DNA of 64,000 nucleotides from Streptomyces werraensis (GCA_014656175.1 BNBX01000002.1:186001-250000), one strand, 5' to 3'. Shown: positions 26,593 through 35,912, numbered from the stretch's first letter. The notes: generated by a model not told the origin, from the sequence alone. Numbers and translations: made by a program.

Positions 26593-27321
26593 ATGAACCA
26601 GGACGGCAAGCGGTACGAGTCCGAGCAGAACCCGCCCCCCTTCAGCGGCCTGAGCCGGCGCGGCTTCCTCGTCGGCGCCGGCGCGGGCGCCGCCGCGGCC
26701 GTCGCCGGGTCCGGGCTGCTGCTGCCCGGCACCGCGCACGCCGCCACCACCATCACCACCAACCAGACCGGGTACGACGGCATGTACTACTCGTTCTGGA
26801 CCGACGGCGGCGGCTCCGTCTCCATGACGCTCAACGGCGGCGGCAGCTACAGCACCCGGTGGACCAACTGCGGCAACTTCGTGGCCGGCAAGGGCTGGGC
26901 CAACGGCGGGCGCCGCACGGTCCGGTACACCGGCTACTTCAACCCGTCCGGCAACGGCTACGGCTGCCTCTACGGCTGGACCTCCAACCCGCTCGTCGAG
27001 TACTACATCGTCGACAACTGGGGCAGCTACCGGCCCACGGGCGAGTTCCGGGGCACCGTCTACAGCGACGGCGGCACCTACGACATCTACAAGACGACCC
27101 GGTACAACGCCCCCTCGGTCGAGGGCACCCGCACCTTCGACCAGTACTGGAGCGTCCGGCAGCAGAAGGTGACCAGCGGCTCCGGCACCATCACCACCGG
27201 GAACCACTTCGACGCCTGGGCGCGCGCCGGGATGAACCTCGGTCAGTTCCGGTACTACATGATCATGGCGACCGAGGGTTACCAGAGCAGCGGCAGCTCC
27301 AACATCACCGTCTCCGGCTGA
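26593..27321 (+). CDS. Endo-1,4-beta-xylanase, glycoside hydrolase family 11, Tat-exported
   Basis: A 242-residue secreted xylanase with ATG 26593 behind GGGAGG. The Tat signal peptide has S-R-R-G-F-L at residues 21-26, a hydrophobic stretch and a likely cleavage after A50 (TAHA-AT). The mature 190-residue domain is a complete GH11 jelly roll: [18 protein letters not shown] at its start, nucleophile E136 in [10 protein letters not shown] and acid/base E228 in ATEGYQSSG, a normal 92-residue spacing. There is no carbohydrate-binding module, unlike the larger Streptomyces XlnB. It would hydrolyse internal bonds of xylan outside the cell. It stands alone with its own promoter and terminator. Confidence 0.96.
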   Translation: MNQDGKRYESEQNPPPFSGLSRRGFLVGAGAGAAAAVAGSGLLLPGTAHAATTITTNQTGYDGMYYSFWTDGGGSVSMTLNGGGSYSTRWTNCGNFVAGKGWANGGRRTVRYTGYFNPSGNGYGCLYGWTSNPLVEYYIVDNWGSYRPTGEFRGTVYSDGGTYDIYKTTRYNAPSVEGTRTFDQYWSVRQQKVTSGSGTITTGNHFDAWARAGMNLGQFRYYMIMATEGYQSSGSSNITVSG

Positions 27322-27337
27322 CCCCGGACACCACATC

Positions 27338-27381
27338 CTCCCCGGCCGGCGGTCTCACCCTGCGAACCGCCGGCCGGGGAG
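27338..27381. terminator. Perfect 16-bp stem, bidirectional terminator
   Basis: CTCCCCGGCCGGCGGT pairs exactly with ACCGCCGGCCGGGGAG across a 12-base loop, between the convergent xylanase and photolyase genes. Confidence 0.85.
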
Positions 27382-27413
27382 CTCCACTTCGGCCGGGCCC
27401 GCGCACCGGAACC

Positions 27414-28790
27414 TCAGTCACGGCCCCGCGCGCGCCGGAAGCGGGTGAGCCCCTCGGCGAGGCCGACCACCGGATCCGGGTAGCCGAGGGCGTCGCGCCG
27501 GTCCTCCGGGAGGCGCCACGGCTCGTGGATCCGTCCCGCGTCGACGTCCGCGAGCTCCGGGACCCAGCGGCGTACGTACGCGCCGCGCGGGTCGAAGCGC
27601 TTGGCCTGGACCGTGGGGTTGAGGACGCGGTGGGGGCGGGTGTCGGTGCCCGTGCCCGCGGCCCACTGCCAGTTGAGCTGGTTGTTGACGATGTCGCCGT
27701 CCACCAGCAGGTCCAGGAAGTGCCGGGCGCCGATCCGCCAGTCGACGTACAGGGTCTTGGTCAGGAAGCTCGCCGTCAGCAGGCGCGCCCGGTTGTGCAT
27801 CCAGCCCTCGTGCCGCAGCTGCCGCATGGCCGCGTCCACGATCGGGTAGCCGGTGCGGCCGTCCCGCCACGCGGCGATGTCCTCGGCGGCGTCGTCCTCG
27901 CCGCGCCAGCGGTCGTCGCGGGTGCGGTAGTCCCGCCAGGACGCCTCGGGGCGCGCCGCCAGCACCTGGTGGTGGAAGTCCCGCCAGCACAGCTGACGTA
28001 CGAACGCCTCCGCGCCCGGGCCTCCCTGCTCGCGTGCCCGGTGGACGGTCTCCGCCGCGGAGACCGTCCCGAAGTGCAGGTACGGCGACAGCCGCGACGT
28101 GGCGTCGCCCGCGAGGTCGTCGTGCCGGTCCTCGTAGGCGGCCATGCCCCCGGAGCGCGACCAGCGCGCGAGCCGGTCCCGGCCCGCCGTCTCCCCTCCC
28201 GGCGGGAGACCCGGGGAGGTGCCCGACACGCCGGCGCGGCCGGGCGGCGGCTCACCGCGCACCCCCTCGGGGACGCGGACGGCGCGGGGCGCCGCGAGAG
28301 GCCGGCGCAGGGTCTCCTGAGACCAGCGGCGGAGGTACGGGGTGAACACGCCGTAGTGGTCCGATCCGGCCGGGGTGACCGCCCCCGGGGCGAGCGCGGT
28401 GATCACCGCCTCGTGCACACGCAGGGCCGCGCCGACGGCCCCGAGCTCCTTGCGCAGCCGCTCCTCACGGCGGTGGGCGTACGCCGTCACACCCGCCGCC
28501 ATGTGCACCTCGGCGGCCCCGCACGCGGCGGCCACCGCGCAGACCTCCCGCACGACAGGCCCCGACCGGAGCACGAGCCGGCCGCCGCGCCGCCGCAGCG
28601 AGGCGTCGAGGTCGCGCAGGCAGTCGGCGAGGAAGGCCCTCCGGTTGGGTGCGTCGAATCCGGCCGCGTGGATGCCGGGGTCCAGCACGAACAGCGGCAC
28701 GACCTCGTCCGCGGACCGCAGCGCCGCGTGCAGCGGGGGGTGGTCGCGCAGACGCAGGTCGGCGGTGAAGAGGACCACGGCGACGGTCAT
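27414..28790 (-). CDS. phr: Deoxyribodipyrimidine photo-lyase (cryptochrome/photolyase family)
   Basis: A 458-residue class I CPD photolyase, which splits UV-induced pyrimidine dimers using blue light. The N-terminal alpha/beta antenna domain covers about residues 3-130 (VVLFTADLRLRDHPPL... PLFVLDPGI). The FAD-binding domain covers about 230-458, with RLSPYLHFGTVS, QLCWRDFHHQ, GYPIVDAAMRQL, WMHNRARL and DGDIVNNQLNWQWAAGTGTD, all hallmark FAD and lesion-binding motifs. A Gly/Pro-rich linker near residue 190 is longer than usual. It starts four bases after the stop of the TPP-enzyme gene, so the two form an operon. Confidence 0.95.
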   Translation of the reverse strand: MTVAVVLFTADLRLRDHPPLHAALRSADEVVPLFVLDPGIHAAGFDAPNRRAFLADCLRDLDASLRRRGGRLVLRSGPVVREVCAVAAACGAAEVHMAAGVTAYAHRREERLRKELGAVGAALRVHEAVITALAPGAVTPAGSDHYGVFTPYLRRWSQETLRRPLAAPRAVRVPEGVRGEPPPGRAGVSGTSPGLPPGGETAGRDRLARWSRSGGMAAYEDRHDDLAGDATSRLSPYLHFGTVSAAETVHRAREQGGPGAEAFVRQLCWRDFHHQVLAARPEASWRDYRTRDDRWRGEDDAAEDIAAWRDGRTGYPIVDAAMRQLRHEGWMHNRARLLTASFLTKTLYVDWRIGARHFLDLLVDGDIVNNQLNWQWAAGTGTDTRPHRVLNPTVQAKRFDPRGAYVRRWVPELADVDAGRIHEPWRLPEDRRDALGYPDPVVGLAEGLTRFRRARGRD

Positions 28791-28794
28791 GGCG

Positions 28795-30594
28795 TCACTC
28801 CGTGCGCCGGGTGCCGGGCAGCATCTCCTGCACCTTCGCCTTCAGCCCCTGCCGCACCATCGACCCGCGGTCGCTGTCGCCCTTCAGGACCGCCGCGGCC
28901 GCCGCCTCGATCTGGTCCAGGGACGCGTGCGGCGGGATCGGCGGCACCGCCGGGTCGGTGCGGAAGTCGATGACGAACGGCCGGTCCGCGGCGAGCGCCC
29001 GGTCCCAGGCGTCCTCGACCTGCTCCGGCTTCTCCACCCGCACCCCCTCAAGCCCGATGCGCCGGGCGATGTCCGCGTAGGGCAGGTCCGGGATGGCTTG
29101 CGACTCCTCGAACTGCGGGGCGCCGGACATGGCGCGCATCTCCCAGGTGACCTGGTTGAGGTCGCCGTTGTTCAGCACGGCGACGATCAGCCGGGGGTCG
29201 GCCCACTCGCGGTAGTACTTCGCCGCCGTGACCATCTCCATCATGCCGTTCATCTGCATGGCTCCGTCCCCGACCAGGGCGATCGCCGGGCGGCCGGGGT
29301 GGGCGAACTTCGCGCCGATGCAGTACGGCACGCCCGGCCCCATCGTCGCCAGGGTGCCGGACAGGGACCCGCGCATCCGGCCGCGCAGCCGCAGATGCCG
29401 GGCGTACCAGTTCGCGGCGGAACCGGAGTCGGCGGCGAGGATCACGTCGTCGGGCAGCCTGCCGTCCAGGGTGTGCACCACGTACTCAGGGTTCACCGGG
29501 TCCGCACTCACGGCCGCCCGCCGCTCCATGACCTCCCACCAGCGGGCGACGTTCTTCTCCACCTGCTCCCGCCAGGCCCGGTCCTCCTTGCGGTGCAGGC
29601 GCGGCAGCAGCCGCAGCAAGGTCTCGCGGGCGTCGCCGACCAGGTTCACCTCGTTCGGGTAGCGCAGGCCGATCATGTGCGGGTCGATGTCGATCTGCAC
29701 GGCCCGCGCCTGGTCCAGCTCCGGCAGGAACTGCGTGTACGGGAAGCTGGAGCCGATCATCAGCAGCGTGTCGCAGTCCCGCATCAGCTCGTACGAGGGG
29801 CGCGTGCCCAGCAGCCCGACGGAGCCGGTGACGTACGGCAGGTCGTCGGGCAGGGCGTCCTTGCCGAGCAGCGCCTTCGCCACCCCGGCGCCCAGCACGT
29901 CGGCCAGCCGCTCGACCTCCTCGCGGGCGCCGCGCGCGCCCTGCCCGATCAGCACGGCGACCTTCTCGCCCGCGTTCAGCACGTCGGCGGCGCGCTGGAG
30001 GTCCTCGTCGGCGGGTACCGGCGCGGAGCTGCCGAGGCCCAGGCTGGACGGCACCATCTTGAAGGCGTGCGCGGGCGGGCTGTAGTCCATCTCCTGCACA
30101 TCGCCCGGCAGGATGACCGCGGTGACCGTGCGGCGCCCGTACGCGGTGCGGAAGGCGCGGTCGATCAGGTTCGGCAGCTGCTCGGGGACGGTCGCCGTCT
30201 CGCAGAAGTCGGACGCGACGTCCTTGTAGAGCGCGGCGAGGTCGACCTCCTGCTGGTAGGAGCCGCCCATGGCGCTGCGGTTCGTCTGCCCGACCAGCGC
30301 GACGACCGGGACATGGTCCAGCTTGGCGTCGTACAGCCCGTTCAGCAGATGGATCGCGCCGGGGCCCGAGGTCGCCGCGCACACGCCGGCCTTGCCGGAG
30401 AACTTCGCGTAGCCGACGGCCTGGAAGGCGGACATCTCCTCGTGCCGCGACTGGACGAACTTCGGCCGGTTGTCGGCGCGCCCCCAGGCGGCCAGCAGCC
30501 CGTTGATGCCGTCGCCCGCGTAGCCGAAGACGTGGTCGACGTCCCAGTCGCGCAGCCGCTGGAGGATGAAGTCGGACACCTTCGTGCTGGCCAT
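28795..30594 (-). CDS. Thiamine pyrophosphate-dependent pyruvate oxidase/dehydrogenase (PoxB-like)
   Basis: A 599-residue ThDP enzyme; ATG 30594 (MASTKVSDFILQRL) is placed five bases behind GGAG, and the much longer open frame upstream is non-coding. The N-terminal Pyr domain has the catalytic Glu region SRHEEMSAFQAVGYA; the central domain is DHS-like; the C-terminal PP domain has the ThDP motif GDGAMQMNG followed by LNNGDLNQVTWE. This resembles E. coli PoxB (pyruvate to acetate, CO2 and electrons to quinone) more than acetolactate synthase. No membrane segment is seen. It is the first gene of a pair with photolyase and is divergent from the SDR gene. Confidence 0.9.
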   Translation of the reverse strand: MASTKVSDFILQRLRDWDVDHVFGYAGDGINGLLAAWGRADNRPKFVQSRHEEMSAFQAVGYAKFSGKAGVCAATSGPGAIHLLNGLYDAKLDHVPVVALVGQTNRSAMGGSYQQEVDLAALYKDVASDFCETATVPEQLPNLIDRAFRTAYGRRTVTAVILPGDVQEMDYSPPAHAFKMVPSSLGLGSSAPVPADEDLQRAADVLNAGEKVAVLIGQGARGAREEVERLADVLGAGVAKALLGKDALPDDLPYVTGSVGLLGTRPSYELMRDCDTLLMIGSSFPYTQFLPELDQARAVQIDIDPHMIGLRYPNEVNLVGDARETLLRLLPRLHRKEDRAWREQVEKNVARWWEVMERRAAVSADPVNPEYVVHTLDGRLPDDVILAADSGSAANWYARHLRLRGRMRGSLSGTLATMGPGVPYCIGAKFAHPGRPAIALVGDGAMQMNGMMEMVTAAKYYREWADPRLIVAVLNNGDLNQVTWEMRAMSGAPQFEESQAIPDLPYADIARRIGLEGVRVEKPEQVEDAWDRALAADRPFVIDFRTDPAVPPIPPHASLDQIEAAAAAVLKGDSDRGSMVRQGLKAKVQEMLPGTRRTE

Positions 30595-30774
30595 GCGCGC
30601 TCCAATTCTGCTCCCGCCGGCGGACGGCCGGTCCCCGGCGCCGGGACGTGGGACGGGGCGCGGCCTCGGGCGTGCGGGGCGCGCCACCGCGCGGGTAACC
30701 GAGCGGGTGCGCGGGAAACGTCGCCGGCGGCGGGCGGGGTGCGTGAGGCGGACCTGCGGGGTTACTCGTCCGGC

Positions 30775-31575
30775 ATGACTGAGACACGGCCACTCGCACT
30801 GATCACCGGCGCGTCCAGCGGCATCGGCCTGGAGCTGGCCCGGCAGTTCGCGTCGCACGGCTACGACCTGGTGGTGAACGCCGAGGACGAGGAGCTGGAG
30901 ACCGCCGCCGAGCGGCTGCGGGAGGCGGGCGGGGAGGTGCGCGCGGTGCGCGCCGACCTGCGGACCGGCGAGGGACGCTTTCTGCTCCTCGACGCGCTCG
31001 ACGGCCTGACCGTCGACGTCGCCGTCCTCAACGCCGGGGTCGGCCAGGGCGGCGCCTTCGTCGACACGGACCTCGCCGACGACCAGGCGGTCATCGATCT
31101 GAACGTCACCGCGACCGTACGGCTGGCCAAGCCGCTGCTGCGGGCGATGGCGGCGCGCGGCGAGGGACGGCTCGCCTTCACCTCGTCCGTCGCCTCCCAG
31201 ATGCCCGGCTCCTTCCAGCCGGTCTACAACGCGTCGAAGTCGTTCGTGCAGAGCTTCGCGCAGGCCTTGGCGGAGGAGGTGAAGGACACCGGGGTGACGG
31301 TCACCGCCTTCATGCCGGGACCGACGGAGACGGAGTTCTTCGACCGGGCGGACATGGCGGACGACACCCGCATGGGCTCCATGAAGAAGGACCCGCCGGA
31401 GCAGGTGGCCGAGCAGGCGTTCGAGGCGATCGTGAAGGGGGAGAAGAAGGCCGTCACCGGGTCGCTGATGACCAAGGCGCAGGGCCTGGCCGGGAAGGTC
31501 CTGCCCGACGGCGTGAAGGCGGCGGCCCACCGGCGCCTCGCCGAACCGGGCACGGGCGACGGCTCGCGCGACTGA
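30775..31575 (+). CDS. SDR-family NAD(P)-dependent oxidoreductase
   Basis: A 266-residue classical short-chain dehydrogenase: the nucleotide-binding TGASSGIG is at about 11-18, the NAG motif in LNAGVGQGG, and the catalytic Ser/Tyr/Lys in TSSVASQMPG and YNASKSF. The C-terminus ends with a basic helix and a Gly/Arg tail. Members of this subgroup (COG0300 DltE-like) act on small alcohols or acyl groups; the substrate cannot be stated. The start at ATG 30775 has only a weak ribosome binding site. The promoter must lie in the 180-base region shared with the divergent PoxB-like gene. Confidence 0.9.
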   Translation: MTETRPLALITGASSGIGLELARQFASHGYDLVVNAEDEELETAAERLREAGGEVRAVRADLRTGEGRFLLLDALDGLTVDVAVLNAGVGQGGAFVDTDLADDQAVIDLNVTATVRLAKPLLRAMAARGEGRLAFTSSVASQMPGSFQPVYNASKSFVQSFAQALAEEVKDTGVTVTAFMPGPTETEFFDRADMADDTRMGSMKKDPPEQVAEQAFEAIVKGEKKAVTGSLMTKAQGLAGKVLPDGVKAAAHRRLAEPGTGDGSRD

Positions 31576-31667
31576 CCCGGCCGGCAGGGCGTTTCGTCCC
31601 GGGCGCACGAGACACCCGTGGAGCGGCAGGCGCGCATCGGCGCGCAGCCGACGGAAGGAGGAAGCCG

Positions 31668-31862
31668 ATGTCGAACCCGCAACAGCCCGAGCTGCGGCGC
31701 AGCGAGAAGGGCGGAGCCACGCCGCAGGAAAGCGGGGCCCGCAAGGCGTCCCAGCCCGGCCGGGGGGCGGGCGGCCACGCCCACGGCACCGACCGCGGCG
31801 GCAAGGGCGGCGGCCGGGGCGGCGGCAAGCCGCCGGAGCAGCAGCCGGACCATCCGGAGTGA
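31668..31862 (+). CDS. Small hydrophilic Gly-rich protein, function unknown
   Basis: A 64-residue protein with ATG 31668 six bases after a strong GGAAGGAGGAAG ribosome binding site, good third-position bias and an immediate downstream terminator, so it is very probably real. The sequence is entirely hydrophilic, rich in Gly, Gln, Pro, Lys and His (GGHAHGTDRGGKGGGRGGGK), without a signal peptide or fold, and is likely disordered. Similar short disordered proteins are common in Streptomyces and some are stress-associated. It is not identified further. Confidence 0.7.
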   Translation: MSNPQQPELRRSEKGGATPQESGARKASQPGRGAGGHAHGTDRGGKGGGRGGGKPPEQQPDHPE

Positions 31863-31873
31863 GAATTTCCCGC

Positions 31874-31914
31874 CGCCGAGGGGCGCGCCGTGACCGACGG
31901 CGCGCCCCTCGGCG
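31874..31914 (+). terminator. Perfect 18-bp stem terminator
   Basis: The stem 31874-31891 pairs exactly with 31897-31914 across a 5-base loop (GACCG), 12 bases after the stop of the small Gly-rich gene. Confidence 0.85.
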
Positions 31915-31992
31915 TGGATCCGCCCGCCAACTCGTGGGCCCGGCACGTCGGTTAACCTGACAAGGGGCGTTGCACGGGGGTGGGCGGGCACG

Positions 31993-32664
31993 GTGACGGT
32001 GACGGACGGCAAGGTGACCGCCGCGGCGGTGCTGCCCGTGGTGATGCGCGGGCGTCTTGCCGCTGTCGCCGTGCTCGCCTCGCTCGTGGTCGCCGGGCTC
32101 GGCGTCCGGTACGCCGGTGACGCCGGGCCAGGCCGGACGGACGCCCGGATCGGGGAGGCGGCGTACGGGGTCGGGGCGCCCTGGTGGCACATCGCGAACG
32201 CGACGGACTTCCTGGGCGACCCCGGGGGCGCCCTGCTGCTGCTCACGGCCGGTGCCGCCGGCTGTCTGAGGGCCCGCCGGCCCCGCGCCGCCGTGCTGCT
32301 GCTCGCCGGTCCCGGGCTTGCCGTCGGGGTGACGCGGCTGCTCAAGCCGCTCGCCGCCCGCACCATCAACGGCGACGACAACCTGGCCTTCCCGAGCGGC
32401 CACACCGCCTTCCTCACGGCGTTCGCCCTCGCCCTGGCGCTGCTCGCGGCAGGGCGGTTGGGGCTGGGCCCGACGTCCGGCACCGTCCTCGCCCTGGTGG
32501 CCGCCTCGGCCGCCGGCGCGCTCATGGGCTGGGCCCAGGTCGCCACCGGGGCGCACTACCCGACCGACACGGTGGGCGGCTGCTGCACCGCGCTGGCGGT
32601 GGTGCCGGCGGCGGCGTGGGTCATCGACCGCGTGGCCGACGCCCGCCGCCCTCCCGTGAGGTGA
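31993..32664 (+). CDS. PAP2-family membrane phosphatase
   Basis: A 223-residue integral membrane protein with about five hydrophobic helices. It has the PAP2/acid phosphatase signatures: an Arg/Lys-containing first motif near RLLKPLAAR, FPSGHTAFLTA (motif 2) and GAHYPTDTVGG (motif 3, with catalytic His and Asp). It probably dephosphorylates a lipid phosphate such as phosphatidic acid or a polyprenyl pyrophosphate. It converges on the polysaccharide operon, so a role in undecaprenyl phosphate recycling for polymer synthesis is possible but only by proximity. The start is GTG 31993; GTG 31999 is equally placed. Confidence 0.88.
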   Translation: MTVTDGKVTAAAVLPVVMRGRLAAVAVLASLVVAGLGVRYAGDAGPGRTDARIGEAAYGVGAPWWHIANATDFLGDPGGALLLLTAGAAGCLRARRPRAAVLLLAGPGLAVGVTRLLKPLAARTINGDDNLAFPSGHTAFLTAFALALALLAAGRLGLGPTSGTVLALVAASAAGALMGWAQVATGAHYPTDTVGGCCTALAVVPAAAWVIDRVADARRPPVR

Positions 32665-32812
32665 CGGCTCATCGCCGTCCGGCCGGGACCGGGACCCCTC
32701 GGACCGGGCTCCGTTCCGTAGCGGGGTCGGCCCTTCACCGGCACTCTCTGCCGCCGGGGGAGGGGACGTGGAGCACCGGCCCGCAGCACGGCGCCCCCCG
32801 CCCCCTCGCGCC

Positions 32813-34138
32813 TCACACCCTTGGCCGGAACACCGGCCGTACCGGCCTGCCCCCCAGCCACGGCGTCGGATCGCCCGCGTCCAGTGCCTTGCGGTACACC
32901 GCGCACGCCTGGCCGACCACGTCCACCGTGCGGTCGACGTCGGCCTCCTCCAGCGCGCTGCTCACCACGAACGACGGGGCCAGCACCCCGCCCGTCAGCA
33001 GGCGGCGGAGGAACAGCGTCCGGTACTCCTGCGACGGCACCCCCCGCGCGTCCAGCGTCGCGAAGACCAGATTGCTGGCCCGACCCCGGACCACCACATG
33101 CTCGGCGACCCCCATCGCGGCCGCCGCGTCCCTCACCCCTGCGGCCAGCCGCTCGCCCAGCGCGTGCAGCCGCGCGGTGACGCCCTCCTCCACGTAGGTC
33201 GCCTGCACGGCCATCGCCGCCGCCAGGGCGTGCGTCTCCGCGCCGTGCGTGGTGGACAGCAGGAACACCCGGTCGCCGTCGTGCCGGAGCCCGCCCCACT
33301 CCATCAGCTCACGGCGTCCGGCCAGCGCGGACACCGCGAAGCCGTTGCCCAGCGCCTTGCCGAAGGTGGAGAGGTCCGGGGTCACCCCGTACAGGCCCTG
33401 CGCGCCCGCCTCGGACCAGCGGAAGCCGGTGATCATCTCGTCGAAGACCAGCACGCTGCCGTGACGGTGCGCGAGGTCGCGGAGCCCGGCGAGGTAGCCG
33501 GGCGGCGGCTCCGTCTGGGTGGCCGGCTCGAGGATCAGGCAGGCGATCTCGTCCGGGTACCGGTCGAACAGCGCCTCCACGGCGGCCAGATCACCGTAGG
33601 GGAACGTCACCGTCAGGTCCGCGGTCTCCGACGGGATGCCCGCCGGCATCGGTGTGGTGCCGATGAACCAGTCGTCCACCGAGAAGAACGGGTGGTCCGC
33701 GCAGAGCGCCACCCGTGCGCGCCCGGTGACGGCGCGCGCGAGCCGCACCGCCGCCGTGGTCGCGTCGGAGCCGTTCTTCGCGAACTTCACCATCTCCGCG
33801 GTCGGCACCGTGGCGAGGAACCGCTCCGCCGCCTCCGCCTCCATCACCGACGGGCGCACGAAGTTGCTGCCCCGGTCCAGCTCCCGCCGCACCGCCTCCA
33901 GCACCCGCGGATGGGCGTGCCCGAGACTCACCGACCGCAGCCCCGAGCCGTACTCGACGTACTCGTTGCCGTCGACGTCCCACACACGGGCGCCCCGGCC
34001 GTGGCTGATGACCGGCGCCAGGTCCTGCGGGTACTGGTCGTCGCCCTTGGCGTACGTGTGCGCCCCGCCCGGAATCGCCGCGTGCAGCCGCTCGTTCACC
34101 GCCCGCGACACGGGCAGCTCCAACTCCTCGCCGCTCAT
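32813..34138 (-). CDS. Class III PLP aminotransferase (glutamate-1-semialdehyde aminomutase-like)
   Basis: A 441-residue PLP enzyme, the last gene of the polysaccharide operon. It shows the class III signature: DGNEYVEYGSG, NGSDATTAAVRLARA, DEMITGF (PLP pyridine Asp) and the Schiff-base Lys in STFGKALGNGF. Sequence style is closest to glutamate-1-semialdehyde 2,1-aminomutases, but homologues in sugar clusters are commonly aminotransferases. A housekeeping HemL role is unlikely in this position. It overlaps the rfbC-like gene by ATGA, so it is translationally coupled, and it may install or rearrange an amino group on a sugar or non-sugar substituent. This is inference. Confidence 0.85.
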   Translation of the reverse strand: MSGEELELPVSRAVNERLHAAIPGGAHTYAKGDDQYPQDLAPVISHGRGARVWDVDGNEYVEYGSGLRSVSLGHAHPRVLEAVRRELDRGSNFVRPSVMEAEAAERFLATVPTAEMVKFAKNGSDATTAAVRLARAVTGRARVALCADHPFFSVDDWFIGTTPMPAGIPSETADLTVTFPYGDLAAVEALFDRYPDEIACLILEPATQTEPPPGYLAGLRDLAHRHGSVLVFDEMITGFRWSEAGAQGLYGVTPDLSTFGKALGNGFAVSALAGRRELMEWGGLRHDGDRVFLLSTTHGAETHALAAAMAVQATYVEEGVTARLHALGERLAAGVRDAAAAMGVAEHVVVRGRASNLVFATLDARGVPSQEYRTLFLRRLLTGGVLAPSFVVSSALEEADVDRTVDVVGQACAVYRKALDAGDPTPWLGGRPVRPVFRPRV

Positions 34139-34695
34139 GGCGCCTTCACCTCCAGCGTCCTCAGCACCTCCGCCAGGCCCGGCGCCTTGCGGTCCCGTTC
34201 GGACGTCACCGTGACCGGCAGCGGCCAGGGGACGGCCAGTCCGGGATCGTCGAAGGCGATCGTCACGTCCTGAGCCGGGTCGTGCTCGCGGTCGATCCGG
34301 TACGACGTGTCGGCGGTCTCCGTCAGTGCCTGGAAGCCGTGCGCGCAGCCCGCCGGCACGTACAGCGTGGCCTGCGTGTCGCCGGACAGCTCGACCGTGG
34401 CCCGCCCCAGGTACGTCGGAGAGCCGGGCCGCAGGTCCACCACCACGTCGAAGATCCGGCCGTACGAGCAGCGGACCAGTTTCGCCTCGCCCTCACCGGA
34501 CCGCAGATGCATGCCGCGCACCACGCCCCGCACCGAACGGGAGAGGCTGTCCTGGACGAAGGCCTCCGGGTCGATGCCCACGGAACGCGCCACGTCCGCG
34601 TCGAACGTGCGGCAGAAGAAGCCTCGTTCATCGGTGAACGGCGTCGGCTCGAACAGAAATGCCCCGGCGATCGCCGGGACCTCGGTCACCTTCAT
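34135..34695 (-). CDS. dTDP-4-dehydrorhamnose 3,5-epimerase-like protein (RfbC family)
   Basis: A 186-residue cupin-type epimerase started at ATG 34695, which overlaps the upstream stop. It has DERGFFCRTFD, RGVVRGMHLR (base His in R-G-x-H), GRIFDVVVDLRPGS, PAGCAHGFQAL and SYRID. The spacing fits RfbC/RmlC, but RGMHLR instead of RGLHYQ suggests a 3- or 5-epimerase or 3,4-isomerase acting on a different nucleotide-4-keto sugar. The glucose-1-phosphate cytidylyltransferase in the same operon points to a CDP-linked substrate. No RmlA, RmlB or RmlD is in the window, so a simple rhamnose pathway is not encoded here. Confidence 0.85.
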   Translation of the reverse strand: MKVTEVPAIAGAFLFEPTPFTDERGFFCRTFDADVARSVGIDPEAFVQDSLSRSVRGVVRGMHLRSGEGEAKLVRCSYGRIFDVVVDLRPGSPTYLGRATVELSGDTQATLYVPAGCAHGFQALTETADTSYRIDREHDPAQDVTIAFDDPGLAVPWPLPVTVTSERDRKAPGLAEVLRTLEVKAP

Positions 34696-35912
34696 GGGGT
34701 CTCCTGTCGTGCGTGGTCGGGTGCGGCGCCGGACGCCGGTAAGAGGGCGGCGAGCGCCTCGAACTGCCGGCGGACGCGCCCGGCCAGCACCGGGTTGCGT
34801 TCGGCGAGGGTCCGCCGGACCTCCGCCCGGTCGCGTTCCAGCGCGCGGAACTGCTCCAGCAGCCGGTCCGCGTCGATCTCCCGCGCCGGGTGGCAGTGCT
34901 CGCCCAGCCCCATCTCGGCCATCAGCCGGTCGCTCTTCGCCGCGTAGCTCACGGCGAGCGCCGGGGTGCCGACCTTCAGCGCGCACACCAGGTTGTGGTA
35001 GCGGGTCGCCACCACGGTGTCCGCGACCGCCATCTCCTTCATCAGGTCGCCCAGCGACGCCGTGGCCGCGGCGACGACCAGCGGCGAGTCCACCGCCTCG
35101 AGGATCGCCTCGGCCACCGTCCGGTCCACGTCGTCGCCGGTGAGCAGCCGCACCGGCCTGCCCTCCGCGGCCAGCGCGCGCACGAAGCGCGTCATGCCGT
35201 CCAGGTAGCGGCGGCGCAGTTCGTCCGCCCGGTCCCGTTCGTCGTTGCTGCCGCCGAAGTCCATGACGCCCACGCACACCGGTCCGGGCGGCCCCGAGAG
35301 GTCGCCCGGCGGGGGAGTCGGCAGGGTGAACACCAGGTCGGCGTACACCTCGTCGCGCCGGGTGTCCACGCCCATCGCCCGTAGCGCTTCCCGCGACAGC
35401 GTGTCCCGGTAGGACCGGTACGCGGCCAGCCGCGCCGCCCACCGGGTCAGCGCCCGCACCGGCCGGCTGCCGGTCTCGGACGCCCCGACCCCGACCAGCG
35501 CGACCGGTGTGCGCAGCAGCCGCCCTGCCGCGCACACCAGGAACAGCGAGTACGGCATGCCCCACGGCCGCAGCGGCAGGGTGCTCTCCAGGATGCCGGT
35601 GCCGGGCACGATCACCACGTCGTGCCGGCGCACCCAGGCCGCGATGCGGAAGGCGTCCGCGAGCTTGCCCACGGCCTTGCCCGCGATGTCGCCCGGGCGC
35701 GCCGCCGTGCGGTACTCGCCGCGGAACCAGTGCAGCCGCGCCGCCGGTATGCCGTACCGGGCCGTGACGGTCTCGGGGCCGCCGCACAGGGCGTCCACCT
35801 CGGCGTCCGGACGGGCCGCGCGCAGATGGTCCAGCAGGGCCACGAGCGATCCGTCGTTGCCGACGTTCCCGGAGCCGAACAGACCGAAGAGGCCCACCCG
35901 GGGAGCCCTCAC
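34692..35912 (-). CDS. Polysaccharide pyruvyl transferase family protein
   Basis: A 406-residue CsaB/WcaK-type protein started with GTG 35912 in a GTGA overlap. It has LFGSGNVGNDGSLVALLDHL at the N-terminus, VIVPGTGILEST in the middle and ATRYHNLVCALKVGTPALAV near the C-terminus, characteristic of the family that transfers pyruvate ketals from phosphoenolpyruvate to sugars. Pyruvylation would add negative charge to the polymer. It carries a rare TTA codon at residue 391 (34740-34742), the second in this operon. It is coupled to the GT2 gene upstream and the rfbC-like gene downstream. Confidence 0.88.
   Translation of the reverse strand: MRAPRVGLFGLFGSGNVGNDGSLVALLDHLRAARPDAEVDALCGGPETVTARYGIPAARLHWFRGEYRTAARPGDIAGKAVGKLADAFRIAAWVRRHDVVIVPGTGILESTLPLRPWGMPYSLFLVCAAGRLLRTPVALVGVGASETGSRPVRALTRWAARLAAYRSYRDTLSREALRAMGVDTRRDEVYADLVFTLPTPPPGDLSGPPGPVCVGVMDFGGSNDERDRADELRRRYLDGMTRFVRALAAEGRPVRLLTGDDVDRTVAEAILEAVDSPLVVAAATASLGDLMKEMAVADTVVATRYHNLVCALKVGTPALAVSYAAKSDRLMAEMGLGEHCHPAREIDADRLLEQFRALERDRAEVRRTLAERNPVLAGRVRRQFEALAALLPASGAAPDHARQETP

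Noticed and set aside
28375..30774. Extension of the SDR reading frame over the photolyase and TPP-enzyme genes
   Set aside because: Only the part from ATG 30775 shows SDR motifs; the upstream part is antisense to two recognised genes.
32813..34138. Haem-biosynthesis HemL
   Set aside because: Sits at the end of a sugar operon with translational coupling, away from any hem gene; a sugar-cluster aminotransferase is more likely.
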